From NCBI RefSeq assembly GCF_004309735.1, contig NZ_SIXC01000005.1, positions 62,001 to 126,000 of the forward strand: a stretch of DNA of 64,000 nucleotides, written 5' to 3'. Source of the DNA: Desulfovibrio legallii. GTDB lineage: Bacteria > Desulfobacterota > Desulfovibrionia > Desulfovibrionales > Desulfovibrionaceae. The translations under genes and the position numbers were made by a program. The notes beneath the pieces are model-generated. The model ran no database searches. It was not told the origin of the DNA and worked only from the letters and a program-made list of their open reading frames with translations. Positions 19,077-27,418 of the stretch are shown here, piece by piece (positions within the stretch are counted from its first letter, which is position 1; the number at the start of each line of letters is the position of its first letter).

Positions 19077-19613
19077 TTATTTAATAACGCCGCAGGCTAT
19101 GCGCGCCCCGCCGCCGCCCAGCGGCGCAGGTATGTCGGCGTAGTTGTCGCCGCCGGCATGGATCATCAACGAGCGGCCGCGCAGGTCGGCAGTGGTCAGC
19201 CCCGGAGCGTGCAGCCTGGCCTTGACCATACCTTGGGCGTCGGCGGTGATGAAGGGCAGATCACCCTTGTGGCCAGGTTTGCCGGGGCCTTCGTGCCTGC
19301 CGCTGTGGGCGGGATCAAAATGCCCGCCGGCGGCCAGCCCGGCCACGTTTTTGCCGTCCTTGGGGGCCGGGGCGCACGAGGGGTTTTCATGAATGTGCAT
19401 GCCGTGGGGGCCTGGCGGCAGTCCGGTCATCTCCACCAGAATGTCCACCCCGCCCTTGCCGTCGTCGGTAAAGACCACACTGCCCAGTTCCTTATCCACC
19501 CCGGCGTCCGTTATCTTGTGCACGGGCGTCGTGAGGCTTTCGGCCCGCACATGGCCTGCGGCCACTGTCAGAATACCGCCCATAAGCAGCAGAAGGGGAA
19601 TGATTTTTTTCAT
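19077..19613 (-). CDS. sodC: Periplasmic Cu,Zn superoxide dismutase
   Basis: A 178-residue secreted enzyme that converts superoxide to oxygen and hydrogen peroxide in the periplasm. It has a clear signal peptide (MKKIIPLLLLMGGILTVAAG, then HVRA). Metal ligands are visible in HGMHIHENPSC, in GGHFDP followed by HSGRHEGPG, and in the late MIHAGGDNYAD. The C-terminal GGGGARIACGVI supplies the second disulfide Cys. The start at 19613 has AGGAGA upstream; the longer frame to 19712 overlaps the promoter. In an anaerobe it fits transient oxygen defence. The gene appears monocistronic. Confidence 0.96.
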   Translation of the reverse strand: MKKIIPLLLLMGGILTVAAGHVRAESLTTPVHKITDAGVDKELGSVVFTDDGKGGVDILVEMTGLPPGPHGMHIHENPSCAPAPKDGKNVAGLAAGGHFDPAHSGRHEGPGKPGHKGDLPFITADAQGMVKARLHAPGLTTADLRGRSLMIHAGGDNYADIPAPLGGGGARIACGVIK

Positions 19614-19642
19614 ATGGCTGTCTCCTGTGGGGGGCTTGCGAC

Positions 19643-19658
19643 GTACGGAGGTCCGTAC
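19643..19658 (-). promoter_or_regulatory. Palindrome in the sodC leader (possible operator)
   Basis: GTACGGA, two bases, TCCGTAC: seven-base perfect arms. It lies about 12-27 bases downstream of the expected sodC transcription start and before the ribosome site. It could be a repressor site or a 5' hairpin; no known regulator is recognised. Confidence 0.5.
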
Positions 19659-19677
19659 GCCTTTTTCACTTAGTAAA

Positions 19678-19706
19678 ATACTACAAAATTGCGGCGGGGG
19701 GGTCAA
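19678..19706 (-). promoter_or_regulatory. Sigma-70 promoter of sodC
   Basis: On the minus strand, TTGACC (19706-19701), 17 bases, TAGTAT (19683-19678). Close to consensus at ideal spacing. Confidence 0.75.
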
Positions 19707-19729
19707 CGGCAAAGCGGGATTTGCGCCCC

Positions 19730-19758
19730 TTGGCGAACTGCACCAAAAGGTGTATGCT
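19730..19758 (+). promoter_or_regulatory. Promoter of rlmE
   Basis: TTGGCG (19730-19735), 17 bases, TATGCT (19753-19758). The expected start is about 12 bases before the rlmE ATG, so the leader is very short. It is divergent from the sodC promoter 24 bases away. Confidence 0.55.
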
Positions 19759-19776
19759 CACCCGTTGGGATATGTC

Positions 19777-20388
19777 ATGAAGGAATATCGGGACCACTAT
19801 TTTCTTAAGGCCAAGCGGGAGCACTACCCCGCCCGGTCCGTGTACAAGCTCAAAGAGCTGGACGCCAAGTTCCGCCTGCTCAGGCCCGGTCAGAACGTGC
19901 TGGATCTGGGCGCGGCGCCGGGCTCCTGGTCTTTGGGCGCGGCGGAGCGGGTCGGGGGCAAGGGGTTCGTGCTGGCCTGCGACATCCAGAGCACGGACAC
20001 GGTTTTTCCCCCCCAGGTGGAGTTCGCGCAGGAGGACGTTTTTAAGCGTTCTCCGGCCTTTGAGGCCCGGCTTGCGGCGCTGGGGCCTTTTGACGTGGTG
20101 CTGAGCGATATGGCTCCGCGCACCACGGGCACGCGCTTCACCGACCAGGCCCGTTCTCTGGAGCTGGCTCAGGAAGCCCTGGCCGTGGCCCGACAATGGC
20201 TGCGGCCAGGCGGGCATTTTGTGGTCAAGATTTTTATGGGGCCGGACATTCAGGAACTGCTCGCGCCCATGCGCGCGGCTTTTGGCACGGTCAAGTCCTT
20301 CAAGCCCAAGAGCTCACGGGCGGAAAGCAAGGAAACGTTCTTTGTGGGCCTGCACTTTCACGGGCAGGACGCGCCGCCGGGCATCTGA
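19777..20388 (+). CDS. rlmE: 23S rRNA 2'-O-ribose methyltransferase RlmE (FtsJ/RrmJ)
   Basis: The 203-residue enzyme methylates the 2'-O of a uridine in the 23S rRNA A-loop using SAM. The N-terminal segment HYFLKAKREHYPARSVYKL includes the first catalytic lysine region. The SAM-binding motif is VLDLGAAPGSWS. The catalytic Asp is in LSDMAPRTTG, the next Lys in VVKIFMG, and the last catalytic Glu region is SRAESKETFFVG. The ATG at 19777 is the first in this domain. The frame runs further upstream, but only through the divergent sodC gene. Likely co-transcribed with yebC, 36 bases downstream. Confidence 0.95.
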   Translation: MKEYRDHYFLKAKREHYPARSVYKLKELDAKFRLLRPGQNVLDLGAAPGSWSLGAAERVGGKGFVLACDIQSTDTVFPPQVEFAQEDVFKRSPAFEARLAALGPFDVVLSDMAPRTTGTRFTDQARSLELAQEALAVARQWLRPGGHFVVKIFMGPDIQELLAPMRAAFGTVKSFKPKSSRAESKETFFVGLHFHGQDAPPGI

Positions 20389-20424
20389 ACTTTTTACACA
20401 CCGCAGGTTTTTTTCGGAGGTTTT

Positions 20425-21162
20425 ATGTCAGGGCACAGCAAATGGGCCAACATTCAGCACCGCAAGGGACGCCAGGACGCCAAGCGCGGCAAAGTCTTCA
20501 CCAAGGCCGCTAAAGAAATCATCATCGCCGCCAAGGGCGGGGGCGATCCTGCGGGCAACCCCCGTTTGCGGGCGGCCATCGCCGCCGCCAAGGCCGTGAA
20601 CCTGCCCAAGGACAAAATTGACGCCGCCATCCGCAAGGGCACGGGCGAGGACGCGGGCGGCGACCTGACCGAAACCTTTTATGAAGGCTACGGCCCCGGC
20701 GGCATTGCCGTTATGGTGGAAGTGGCCACAGACAATAAAAACCGCACCGTGGCCGAAGTGCGCCACCTCTTCACCAAACACGGCGGCTCCATGGGCGAAA
20801 ACGGCAGCGTGGGCTGGATGTTTGACCGCAAGGGCGTCATCAGCGTGGACAAAGCCGCCTACCCCGAAGACAAAATCATGGAAGCCGCCCTGGAAGCCGG
20901 AGCCGACGACGTCATTGACGATGAGGACGTCTGGACCCTCCACACGGCCATGGCCGATTTTGGCGCGGTGCGCGACGCTCTGGAGGCTGCGGGCATTGCC
21001 ATGCAGTCCGCGGAGCTGGCCATGGTTCCCCAGAATCTGGTGGCCGTGGATGCGGACATGGGCCAGAAGGTGCTGCGTTTTATGGACGCTCTGGACGACA
21101 ACGACGACGTGCAGAACGTCTACGCCAACGTGGATTTTCCCGACGATATGCCCACAGACTGA
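20425..21162 (+). CDS. yebC: YebC/PmpR-family protein (TACO1-type)
   Basis: The 245-residue protein starts with the strongly conserved [20 protein letters not shown]. The segment [13 protein letters not shown] and the C-terminal acidic part ([20 protein letters not shown]) are also typical of the family. Family members are described as transcriptional regulators, and some as factors that help ribosomes through proline-rich stretches; the sequence does not decide between these roles. GGAGG lies upstream of the ATG. In many bacteria yebC sits beside ruvC, but here it follows rlmE. Confidence 0.95.
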   Translation: MSGHSKWANIQHRKGRQDAKRGKVFTKAAKEIIIAAKGGGDPAGNPRLRAAIAAAKAVNLPKDKIDAAIRKGTGEDAGGDLTETFYEGYGPGGIAVMVEVATDNKNRTVAEVRHLFTKHGGSMGENGSVGWMFDRKGVISVDKAAYPEDKIMEAALEAGADDVIDDEDVWTLHTAMADFGAVRDALEAAGIAMQSAELAMVPQNLVAVDADMGQKVLRFMDALDDNDDVQNVYANVDFPDDMPTD

Positions 21163-21167
21163 CGCGC

Positions 21168-21196
21168 TTGCGCGCCCGTCCTTCCCGGTCTATACT
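21168..21196 (+). promoter_or_regulatory. Promoter of mlaF
   Basis: TTGCGC (21168-21173), 17 bases, TATACT (21191-21196), 47 bases before the mlaF start. Confidence 0.6.
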
Positions 21197-21242
21197 GGTC
21201 AATGGCGGGCGCGTTGACGCGCCCCCACGCACAAGGAGCCGC

Positions 21243-22061
21243 ATGGAAGCCTGGGACATTGCATTTCGCGCCCTGAGCGCGGGCTACAGCGAGCACGTGG
21301 TGCTGCGGCAGATAGACGCCGTGCTGCCGGGAGGCAAGGTTTCCGTCATTCTCGGCGGTTCCGGCTGCGGCAAGTCCACCCTGCTGCGGCAGGTCATCGG
21401 CCTTTCACGTCCGCTGGAAGGCAGCGTGCTGCTGGGCGGGCGCGATCTGTTTGCCCTTAACCGGCGCGATTTTCGTCGGGCGCGCCGCCATATGGGCGTG
21501 CTTTTTCAGGACGGCGCCCTGCTGGGGGCGCTTACCCTGGTGCAGAACGTTACCCTGCCCCTGAGCGAGCATTTGCGCCTGCCTAAAGCGCGCATCCGCG
21601 AGGCGGGCCTGCGGGTGCTGCGCCTGGTGGGGCTGGAAGATTTCGCGGATTATTATCCCAATCAGCTTTCGGGTGGCATGCGCAAACGCGCGGGTCTGGC
21701 CAGGGCCATCATTGCCGAGCCGCGCGTGCTGCTCTGCGACGAACCCACCAGCGGCCTGGACCCCATCACCGCCGCGCGCATGGACGCCCTTTTGCTCTCC
21801 CTGCGGCAGCAGATGCCCAGCATGACCCTGGTGGTGGTGAGCCATGACCTGGCCAGCCTGCGCGTCATTGCTGACCATGTGCTGGTGCTGGGCGAGGGGC
21901 GGGCGCTGTTTTCCGGCTCGCTTGCCGAGCTGGAGGCCAGCCCGGACCCGTATCTGCGCCAGTTTTTGCGGCGTGAGCCCGGCCCAGACGCCGGCACCAA
22001 TCTTCAGGACCCGCCGGACCCCGTAGTGCGTCAGGCCCTGGACCACTGGCTGGCCTCCTGA
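21243..22061 (+). CDS. mlaF: Phospholipid ABC transporter ATPase MlaF
   Basis: The 272-residue ATPase powers MCE-type lipid transport between the outer and inner membranes. The Walker A loop is GGSGCGKST, the signature is LSGGMRKRAGLARA (MlaF-like, with the arginine/lysine pair) and Walker B is LLCDEPTSGLDP. The MEAWDIAFRA start at 21243 has AAGGAG eight bases upstream; the longer frame from 21168 begins inside the promoter. MlaD, MlaC and MlaA follow, but the permease gene mlaE that normally lies directly downstream is missing. A gap of 277 bases with a new promoter takes its place. Confidence 0.9.
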   Translation: MEAWDIAFRALSAGYSEHVVLRQIDAVLPGGKVSVILGGSGCGKSTLLRQVIGLSRPLEGSVLLGGRDLFALNRRDFRRARRHMGVLFQDGALLGALTLVQNVTLPLSEHLRLPKARIREAGLRVLRLVGLEDFADYYPNQLSGGMRKRAGLARAIIAEPRVLLCDEPTSGLDPITAARMDALLLSLRQQMPSMTLVVVSHDLASLRVIADHVLVLGEGRALFSGSLAELEASPDPYLRQFLRREPGPDAGTNLQDPPDPVVRQALDHWLAS

Positions 22062-22263
22062 CCAACCGCTGCGGGCGAGGCCGTTCTTTGAAGGCGGCGG
22101 GCTCGCCGGAGGCCGTCCTGCGGGAGTTGCCCTGCAAAAGTTTCCGGCTTGGCCCCGCGAGATCGGGCCCCCCCGGAACAGGCCGCCTTTTGGGCGGTGC
22201 GCGGCCTGCAGCGCCCCGTCGCGGGCAGCGGCGGTGTGCCGCTGACGCAGACGCACGCGGGGC

Positions 22264-22292
22264 TTGAAACTTTGCCCCCGTGTCCGTATAGT
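22264..22292 (+). promoter_or_regulatory. Promoter of mlaD-mlaC-mlaA
   Basis: TTGAAA (22264-22269), 17 bases, TATAGT (22287-22292), 47 bases before mlaD. This makes mlaDCA a transcription unit separate from mlaF. The rest of the 22062-22338 gap is GC-rich and holds no open frame that resembles MlaE. Confidence 0.7.
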
Positions 22293-22338
22293 TTTTTGTA
22301 GACCGTCACCCCGGTCAAACCGGCAAGCTGGATACCGC

Positions 22339-22791
22339 ATGAACTCTGCTCGTGAAACTGCCGTGGGCCTTTTTGTCCTCTTGGGCCTGCTTTGTGTGGC
22401 CTATCTCACCGTCAAACTGGGCAAGATGGAATTGTTCAGTTCTCAGGGGTTTGAGCTGGTGGCCCGTTTTGATTCCGTTTCCGGCCTGCGTGTGGGGGCG
22501 GATGTGGAGATGTCCGGCGTGCCCGTGGGGCGCGTGGTGGACATCCGCCTGGATCCGGACCCGTTGCGCAACCAGGCCGTGGTGCGCCTGCGTCTGAACA
22601 AGGACCTGCAGCTTTCGGACGACAGCATGGCTTCCGTCCGTACCAGCGGCCTTATCGGCGACAAATACGTCAGCCTCTCGCGTGGGGGCTCTGACCAGAT
22701 ACTCAGCTCTGGGGGCGCCATCACGGAAACAGAATCTGCCGTGGATCTGGGCGCCCTTATCAGCAAATACGCCTTCGGAGGAGTCAAATAA
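22339..22791 (+). CDS. mlaD: MCE-domain phospholipid-binding protein MlaD
   Basis: The 150-residue protein has one N-terminal membrane segment (TAVGLFVLLGLLCVAYLTV) and a periplasmic MCE domain that forms a hexameric lipid channel. Typical MCE features are FDSVSGLRVGADVEMSGVPV followed by GRVV, and SVRTSGLIGDKYVSLSRGG. The length matches single-MCE MlaD proteins. The ATG at 22339 was chosen because the membrane segment follows at once. The stop overlaps the mlaC start (TAATG), so the two are coupled. Confidence 0.94.
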   Translation: MNSARETAVGLFVLLGLLCVAYLTVKLGKMELFSSQGFELVARFDSVSGLRVGADVEMSGVPVGRVVDIRLDPDPLRNQAVVRLRLNKDLQLSDDSMASVRTSGLIGDKYVSLSRGGSDQILSSGGAITETESAVDLGALISKYAFGGVK

Positions 22792-23435
22792 TGCCCGCCG
22801 TCAGGCCCATGCGCCTTTTCTCCGCCTGCCTTTTCCTGCTGCTGGCCCTGGCTGTTGTTTTGCCGGGGGCTGCGGCGCTGGCCGCTTCGCCCGCCAGGCA
22901 AGCTCTGGAAACCTCCATCAGCCGCATTCTCGCCAGCATTAAAAATCCGGACTATGTCAACCCGACCACCCGCGGCCCCTTGCGTCAGCAGATTGAGGAC
23001 GAGGTGCTGCACATTTTTGATTTCGGCGAATTTTCTTCCCGCACTGTGGGGCCGCGCTGGCGCACCTTCAGCCCGGACCAGCAACGCCGCTTCAGTGACG
23101 CTTTCGCCGAGCTGCTTATCAATACCTATCTGAACAAAATCGACGGCTACAACGGCGAGCAGGTGCTCTACACCGGCGAAACCGTTTCGCCCGAAGGCCG
23201 GCGCGTGGAAGTGCAGACCCTTATCACCATGAAGGACGGCAAAAAGGTGCCCGTGGCCTACCGCATGCTGCCCAAACGCGGCTCCTGGTTTGTCTACGAC
23301 GTGCTTATCGAAAATCTCAGTTTGGTCAAAAATTACCGCACCCAGTTTCAGGACATCCTGAACAGCGCTAGCCCTGACCAACTTATTGCCAGAATCCGGG
23401 CCAAGACCCAGGAGGTAGGGCAGGGTGGCAACTGA
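22791..23435 (+). CDS. mlaC: Periplasmic phospholipid-binding protein MlaC
   Basis: The 214-residue periplasmic shuttle carries phospholipids between the MlaA outer-membrane complex and the MlaFEDB inner-membrane complex. It has a signal peptide (about residues 1-32, ending ALAASPARQ). The Tgt2/MlaC domain contains FDFGEFSSRTVGPRWRTFSP and a C-terminal VLIENLSLVKNYRTQFQDIL, both typical of the family. It overlaps mlaD by one base and mlaA by 11 bases, so all three are translationally linked. Confidence 0.93.
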   Translation: MPAVRPMRLFSACLFLLLALAVVLPGAAALAASPARQALETSISRILASIKNPDYVNPTTRGPLRQQIEDEVLHIFDFGEFSSRTVGPRWRTFSPDQQRRFSDAFAELLINTYLNKIDGYNGEQVLYTGETVSPEGRRVEVQTLITMKDGKKVPVAYRMLPKRGSWFVYDVLIENLSLVKNYRTQFQDILNSASPDQLIARIRAKTQEVGQGGN

Positions 23436-24273
23436 CCGACGCGCGCTTGCCTGGCGCTTTCTGCACGGTGGCCTGCTGGCGCTGTTTGCCTTGTTTTGTT
23501 GCCTGCGGGCCGCGCCCGTCACGGCGGCCCCCACTGCGGAGCCGACCCCTTCCGCTGTCTACGGCAACGCCCCGGCCCTGCCGCCCGGCGCCGTCACCGT
23601 GCATCCTTATGGAACTATGCGCGTTTCCGACAGTCTGGACGACTATGACGACGCGCCTCTCAGCGCCATCGCCGACCCCCTTGAACCCTGGAACCGCTTC
23701 TGGTTCCACTTTAACGACATTTTCTTCCTTTACGTTGCCAAACCTGTTTACACGGCCTGGGAGTACATCACCCCCCACCAGCTGCGCAGCGGGTTGAAAA
23801 ACTTTTTTTCCAACATTCTCTTCCCCGTGCGCTTCATCAATAATATTCTTCAGTTCCGCTTTATGGAGGCCGGGGTGGAGTTTGGCCGTTTTTTCATTAA
23901 CACCACCACCAGCGCGGGCTTTGCCGATGTGGCCAAAGGCCTCAAAACTGTGGTGCCCGTGGACCCGGCAGGCGAGGACTTCGGTCAGACCCTGGGGCGC
24001 TGGGGCCTGGGGCACGGCTTCTATCTGGTCTGGCCCTTTATCGGGCCCAGCTCGGCGCGCGACACCGTGGGCCGCGTAGGCGACCTCTTCGCCGAACCCA
24101 TGTTTTACCTGCAGCCCTGGGAGCTGAGCGCCGCAACGGGCGGAGGCCTGCGTTTTAACGCCTTGGGCGATGTGCTGCCCCTTTACGACGACCTCAACTC
24201 CGTGGCCGTGGACCCCTACATCGCCATGCGCGAAGCCTACGTCAGCTTCCGCCGGGCGCAAGTGCTGCACTAG
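23425..24273 (+). CDS. mlaA: MlaA/VacJ-family phospholipid-removal protein
   Basis: The 282-residue outer-membrane-associated protein removes phospholipids from the outer leaflet. Family motifs include DPLEPWNRFWFHFND, GVEFGRFFINTTTSAGFADV, GEDFGQTLGRWG and YLVWPFIGPSSARDTVG. It starts at a GTG (23425) within the end of mlaC. The N-terminus has a hydrophobic signal, but the CC pair in LFALFCCLRAA does not form a good lipobox, because position -1 is Phe. It may be exported without lipidation, unlike E. coli MlaA. It is the last gene of the mlaDCA unit. Confidence 0.92.
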   Translation: MATDRRALAWRFLHGGLLALFALFCCLRAAPVTAAPTAEPTPSAVYGNAPALPPGAVTVHPYGTMRVSDSLDDYDDAPLSAIADPLEPWNRFWFHFNDIFFLYVAKPVYTAWEYITPHQLRSGLKNFFSNILFPVRFINNILQFRFMEAGVEFGRFFINTTTSAGFADVAKGLKTVVPVDPAGEDFGQTLGRWGLGHGFYLVWPFIGPSSARDTVGRVGDLFAEPMFYLQPWELSAATGGGLRFNALGDVLPLYDDLNSVAVDPYIAMREAYVSFRRAQVLH

Positions 24274-24279
24274 CGCGCC

Positions 24280-25353
24280 ATGTGCTTGCCGCAGGCCAGT
24301 CCGCCGCACGCCGCGCCCGTCCCGCCGGCCTCCACGGCTGCAGGCGTGTCTGCCGCGCGTTCAGATTGCCATACCCCGGCGCAAGGGGCCGCCCCTCTGC
24401 TGGCGCTGGAAGGCCTGAGCGTATTTTTCCGCACGGATCAGGGTCTGCTGCCCGCTGTGCAGGGGCTTTCCCTGCAGGTAGCTGCAGGCGCCGCCACCTG
24501 CCTGGTGGGCGAATCGGGCTGCGGCAAAAGCCTTACGGCCAGGGCCGTGCTGCGTCTGCTGCCCGAAAACGCCGTACAGCGGGGCCGCGTACTTCTGGAA
24601 GGCACGGACCTTGCCGCCTGCACCGGGCGTGAGCTGCGGCGCGTGCGCGGCCGCCGGGTGGGCATGGTTTTTCAGGAGCCCATGACCGCCCTCAACCCCG
24701 TGCTCACCGTGGGCAGCCAAGTGGCCGAGCCCCTGCGGCTGCACCTGCGCCTTCCCCGCGCGGCTGCCCGTCGGGAGGCCACGGCCCTGCTGGCTGAAGT
24801 GGGCATTCCCGATCCGCACAGCCGTTACAACGATTACCCCCACCAGCTTTCCGGCGGCATGCGCCAAAGGATCATGATCGCCATGGCCCTGGCCTGCGGC
24901 CCCCGCCTGTTGCTGGCGGACGAACCCACCACCGCGCTGGATACGACCATTCAGGGGCAGATTCTCCGTCTGCTGGCCGCCCGCAGCCGGGAACGCGGCA
25001 TGGCCGTGCTGCTCATCACGCACGACTTGGGCATCGCCGCCCAAATGGCTGAAACCGTGGGCGTCATGTACGCCGGTCGCCTGGTGGAATGCGCCCCCGC
25101 CCAGGAACTCTTTGCCCATCCGCAACACCCATATACCCAAGGGCTGCTGCGCGCCGCACCGGCTCTGCGCCGGGCCGACCTGCGCCGCCTGCCTACCATC
25201 CCCGGCAGCGTGCCCGACCTCCGGCATATGCCCGCGGGCTGCCCCTTCCACCCCCGCTGCGCACACGCCCTGCCCCGCTGCGCAACAGAAATGCCCCCGG
25301 ACCAGAGCCAAAACGCGCACCGCGTGGCCTGCTGGCTGACGTGTGAGCCGTAG
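24280..25353 (+). CDS. Orphan peptide/nickel-type ABC ATPase (OppD/DppD family)
   Basis: The 357-residue ATPase has Walker A GESGCGKS, signature [14 protein letters not shown] and Walker [13 protein letters not shown]. The C-terminal oligopeptide-transporter extension contains CPFHPRC, eight residues further a Cys, and the usual closing Cys segment. The first 40 residues are Ala/Pro-rich and not part of the ATPase fold, so translation may start later. It begins seven bases after mlaA. No permease, binding protein or partner ATPase (OppF type) is beside it. It must work with subunits encoded elsewhere, or serve another complex. Confidence 0.85.
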   Translation: MCLPQASPPHAAPVPPASTAAGVSAARSDCHTPAQGAAPLLALEGLSVFFRTDQGLLPAVQGLSLQVAAGAATCLVGESGCGKSLTARAVLRLLPENAVQRGRVLLEGTDLAACTGRELRRVRGRRVGMVFQEPMTALNPVLTVGSQVAEPLRLHLRLPRAAARREATALLAEVGIPDPHSRYNDYPHQLSGGMRQRIMIAMALACGPRLLLADEPTTALDTTIQGQILRLLAARSRERGMAVLLITHDLGIAAQMAETVGVMYAGRLVECAPAQELFAHPQHPYTQGLLRAAPALRRADLRRLPTIPGSVPDLRHMPAGCPFHPRCAHALPRCATEMPPDQSQNAHRVACWLTCEP

Positions 25354-25390
25354 GCTTACCTTCCCCTTACAAGCAGGTTTCTTGGAACAT

Positions 25391-25646
25391 AGAGTACTTT
25401 TGAGAATATGTATTCCCAAAGGGTACGGCACGCGCGTTCCGGCGTCTGAGCGCGCAACGACAGAGTGGTGCTGCACTCGTAGCGAGCGCTGTCTTTGCCC
25501 GTAACTAGCGCTGCTGTCTTTGCCCGTAACTTCCTTCGTCGTAACGGGCCAAGCTCCTTCGTCGTAACGGTTGCAGCTACGCGTGCGCCTCCACGGCGGG
25601 CGTCTGCTTGCGCAACCGGTCAGGACCTTACAACGTTCAAGGCCCT
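25391..25646 (-). repeat. Family A structured repeat, copy 5 (longest)
   Basis: In minus orientation it starts with AGGGCCTT/AAGGTCCT arms (25646-25622), continues with GGTTGCG, AAGCAG and GCCGTGGAGGCGCA, and ends in a hairpin around CCCTTTGGGAATACATATTC. Inside, two segments are duplicated in tandem (GCTGTCTTTGCCCGTAAC twice and CTTCGTCGTAACGG twice), which makes this copy longer. Its end supplies the TAG stop of thiE. It accounts for nearly all of the 25354-25644 gap. Confidence 0.85.
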
Positions 25647-26286
25647 AATATCCCGACTGCATGGCCTTGCGCAGGGCGGCCACTTTGGCGGGGATGTCCG
25701 GCGCACCCACAAGGTCGGTGATCAGGCAGCAGCAGCGTGCGCCGTGGCGGGCCACGTCGGCGATGTTGTGTTCCTTGATGCCGCCGATGGCCACCAGGGG
25801 CAGATCGATGTTCCGGCTCACCCAGTCCAGGTATTCCAGGCCCACGGGGTCCACCACGTCTTCCTTGGTGTGGGTGGCGTAGATGGGGCCCACGCCGATA
25901 TAGTCCGCACCCAGGCCGCGGGCGGCTTCAGCCTGTTCCGGCTTGTGGGTGGAAAGGCCGATGAGCATGTCCGGGCCCACCAGAGCGCGCACCTGGGGCA
26001 CGGGAAAGTCCTCCTGGCCTACATGCACGCCGTCGGCTTCAGCCAGAATCGCCAAGTCCACATAGTCGTCCACAATAAAGCAGGCGTTGGCCTCGCGGGT
26101 CAGGCGGCGGAGCAGGCGGCATTCCTCCAGCATGGCTCCGGCTTTGAGCTTTTTTTCGCGGTACTGCACAATGCGCACCCCTGCGCCCAGCAGGGCGCGG
26201 ACCACTTCTTCCAGGGGGCGGCCCAGGGAAAAGTTGGGGTCGGTGATGGCGTAGATGTCGGTTTCTCCGGGCAGAATTCTGGGCAT
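25645..26286 (-). CDS. thiE: Thiamine-phosphate synthase
   Basis: The 213-residue TIM-barrel enzyme joins the pyrimidine and thiazole phosphates to make thiamine phosphate in the cytoplasm. Typical segments are YAITDP at the start, QYREKKLKAGAMLEECRLL, FIVDDYVDLA, ADGVHVGQEDFP, LIGLSTHKPEQA, GADYIGVGPIYATHTKED and LVAIGGI. A triple cysteine (HGARCCCLITD) is unusual. GGAGA lies ahead of the ATG. It follows the DUF362 gene after 18 bases, so the pair is an operon. No TPP riboswitch is seen ahead of that operon. The TAG stop is formed by the end of a family A repeat. Confidence 0.95.
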   Translation of the reverse strand: MPRILPGETDIYAITDPNFSLGRPLEEVVRALLGAGVRIVQYREKKLKAGAMLEECRLLRRLTREANACFIVDDYVDLAILAEADGVHVGQEDFPVPQVRALVGPDMLIGLSTHKPEQAEAARGLGADYIGVGPIYATHTKEDVVDPVGLEYLDWVSRNIDLPLVAIGGIKEHNIADVARHGARCCCLITDLVGAPDIPAKVAALRKAMQSGY

Positions 26287-26304
26287 GGGCTTTCTCCTTG
26301 CCGT

Positions 26305-27285
26305 TCAGGGGTGGAATACGGCGCAGATGCGGCGTGCGCAGCTTTTGACAAGGCGCGCCGGGTGGAAAGACGTGTGGGCCAGACGCGCGGGCAGCACAAA
26401 GCCCGTGGCGTCAAAATCCTGGGGCCGCAGCAGGGGGTAGACCGGCGCGCAGCCCGCAGCAGCGGTGCCGGGAGCCTGACGGCGGATGAGCGCCGCGCCC
26501 AGGGGTACGGTGTGCGGCGCGCGGCCCAGCACGGCGTAGAGGGCTTCATCCAGGGCCGGGGCGTCGGCGCAGGCCCCCAGCAGGTTGAGGGCAAAGGGGT
26601 CGCCCTTGCCGGGGCCGGTAACGTGCATGGCGCGCACGCCGTCGGCCAGGGCCGCCACGGGCGGCAGGGCGGCCCAGAGGGCGGCCAGGCAGTCGGCAAA
26701 AAAATCCGGGTCGCGGCCTTCACGGGCGTGAACCACGGCCTTGCGCAGGCCGCAGACGCAGCCGAAGCAGTTTTTGACGGCCAGGGTCAGGAGCATCTGG
26801 CTGTGGGCCTTGACCCTGGGCAGGGAAAGGAGAGCGTCGCTTTCCAGGGCCAGACGGGCCACGCCGAAGCGCGGGGGGCGGCTGTGGTGCGGCGTGCGCC
26901 CGGCGGGCAGGGGCAGGGTCACGGGCACGGGGTCGTCCAGCTGGCGCACGTGCAGCCCCAGAGGCTTGAGGGCGGCCTCCAGCCCCACGGCGCGGGCCAC
27001 GCCTGCGGCGCGGCCAAAGCCTGGGGCGTCGGCCACGCGCACCAGAGCGCCCTGATCCAGCAGCCATGCGCAGGCGGCGGCGACCACCGCGGGTGTGCTG
27101 CAGGCCAGAGGGCGGGCTTGCAGCAGGTTGGGCTTGACCAGCACCCGCGCGCCGCGCAGGGAGAGGCGCTCTGCCAGACAGGCCGCGTCCAGGGTCGCGC
27201 CCACCTGGCGGGGCAGAGTCGGAGCCGCATAGTCCGGGCAGCGGGCCAGGGCCACGGGCGTTTGGGCGGGAACAAGGGGGGTCAT
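26305..27285 (-). CDS. DUF362-family protein
   Basis: The 326-residue protein belongs to the DUF362 family. This is supported by VLVKPNLLQARPLACSTPAVV near residue 50, VRVADAPGFG, and LLSLPRVKAHSQMLLTLAVK followed by NCFGCVCGLRKAVVHA. The family is often found near ferredoxin or corrinoid functions, but its biochemical role is not settled. No ferredoxin domain is attached here. It is the first gene of the unit with thiE. I infer no thiamine role from position alone. Confidence 0.85.
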   Translation of the reverse strand: MTPLVPAQTPVALARCPDYAAPTLPRQVGATLDAACLAERLSLRGARVLVKPNLLQARPLACSTPAVVAAACAWLLDQGALVRVADAPGFGRAAGVARAVGLEAALKPLGLHVRQLDDPVPVTLPLPAGRTPHHSRPPRFGVARLALESDALLSLPRVKAHSQMLLTLAVKNCFGCVCGLRKAVVHAREGRDPDFFADCLAALWAALPPVAALADGVRAMHVTGPGKGDPFALNLLGACADAPALDEALYAVLGRAPHTVPLGAALIRRQAPGTAAAGCAPVYPLLRPQDFDATGFVLPARLAHTSFHPARLVKSCARRICAVFHP

Positions 27286-27418
27286 GCCTGAACTATGCCG
27301 CTCGGTGCGGCGCTTGTAAAGCGGCTCTTTTCAAACGGACGCTCTTGACGTATGCACAGGCAAGCGTACGGCCGCGCTTTTTGCGGCGGACGCCACTCTT
27401 TTTGGCAAGGATGGCAGC

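Noticed and set aside
25287-26290. TPP riboswitch ahead of thiE
   Set aside because: thiE is the second gene behind the DUF362 gene with an 18-base spacer, and no conserved TPP-element sequence was seen before either gene.
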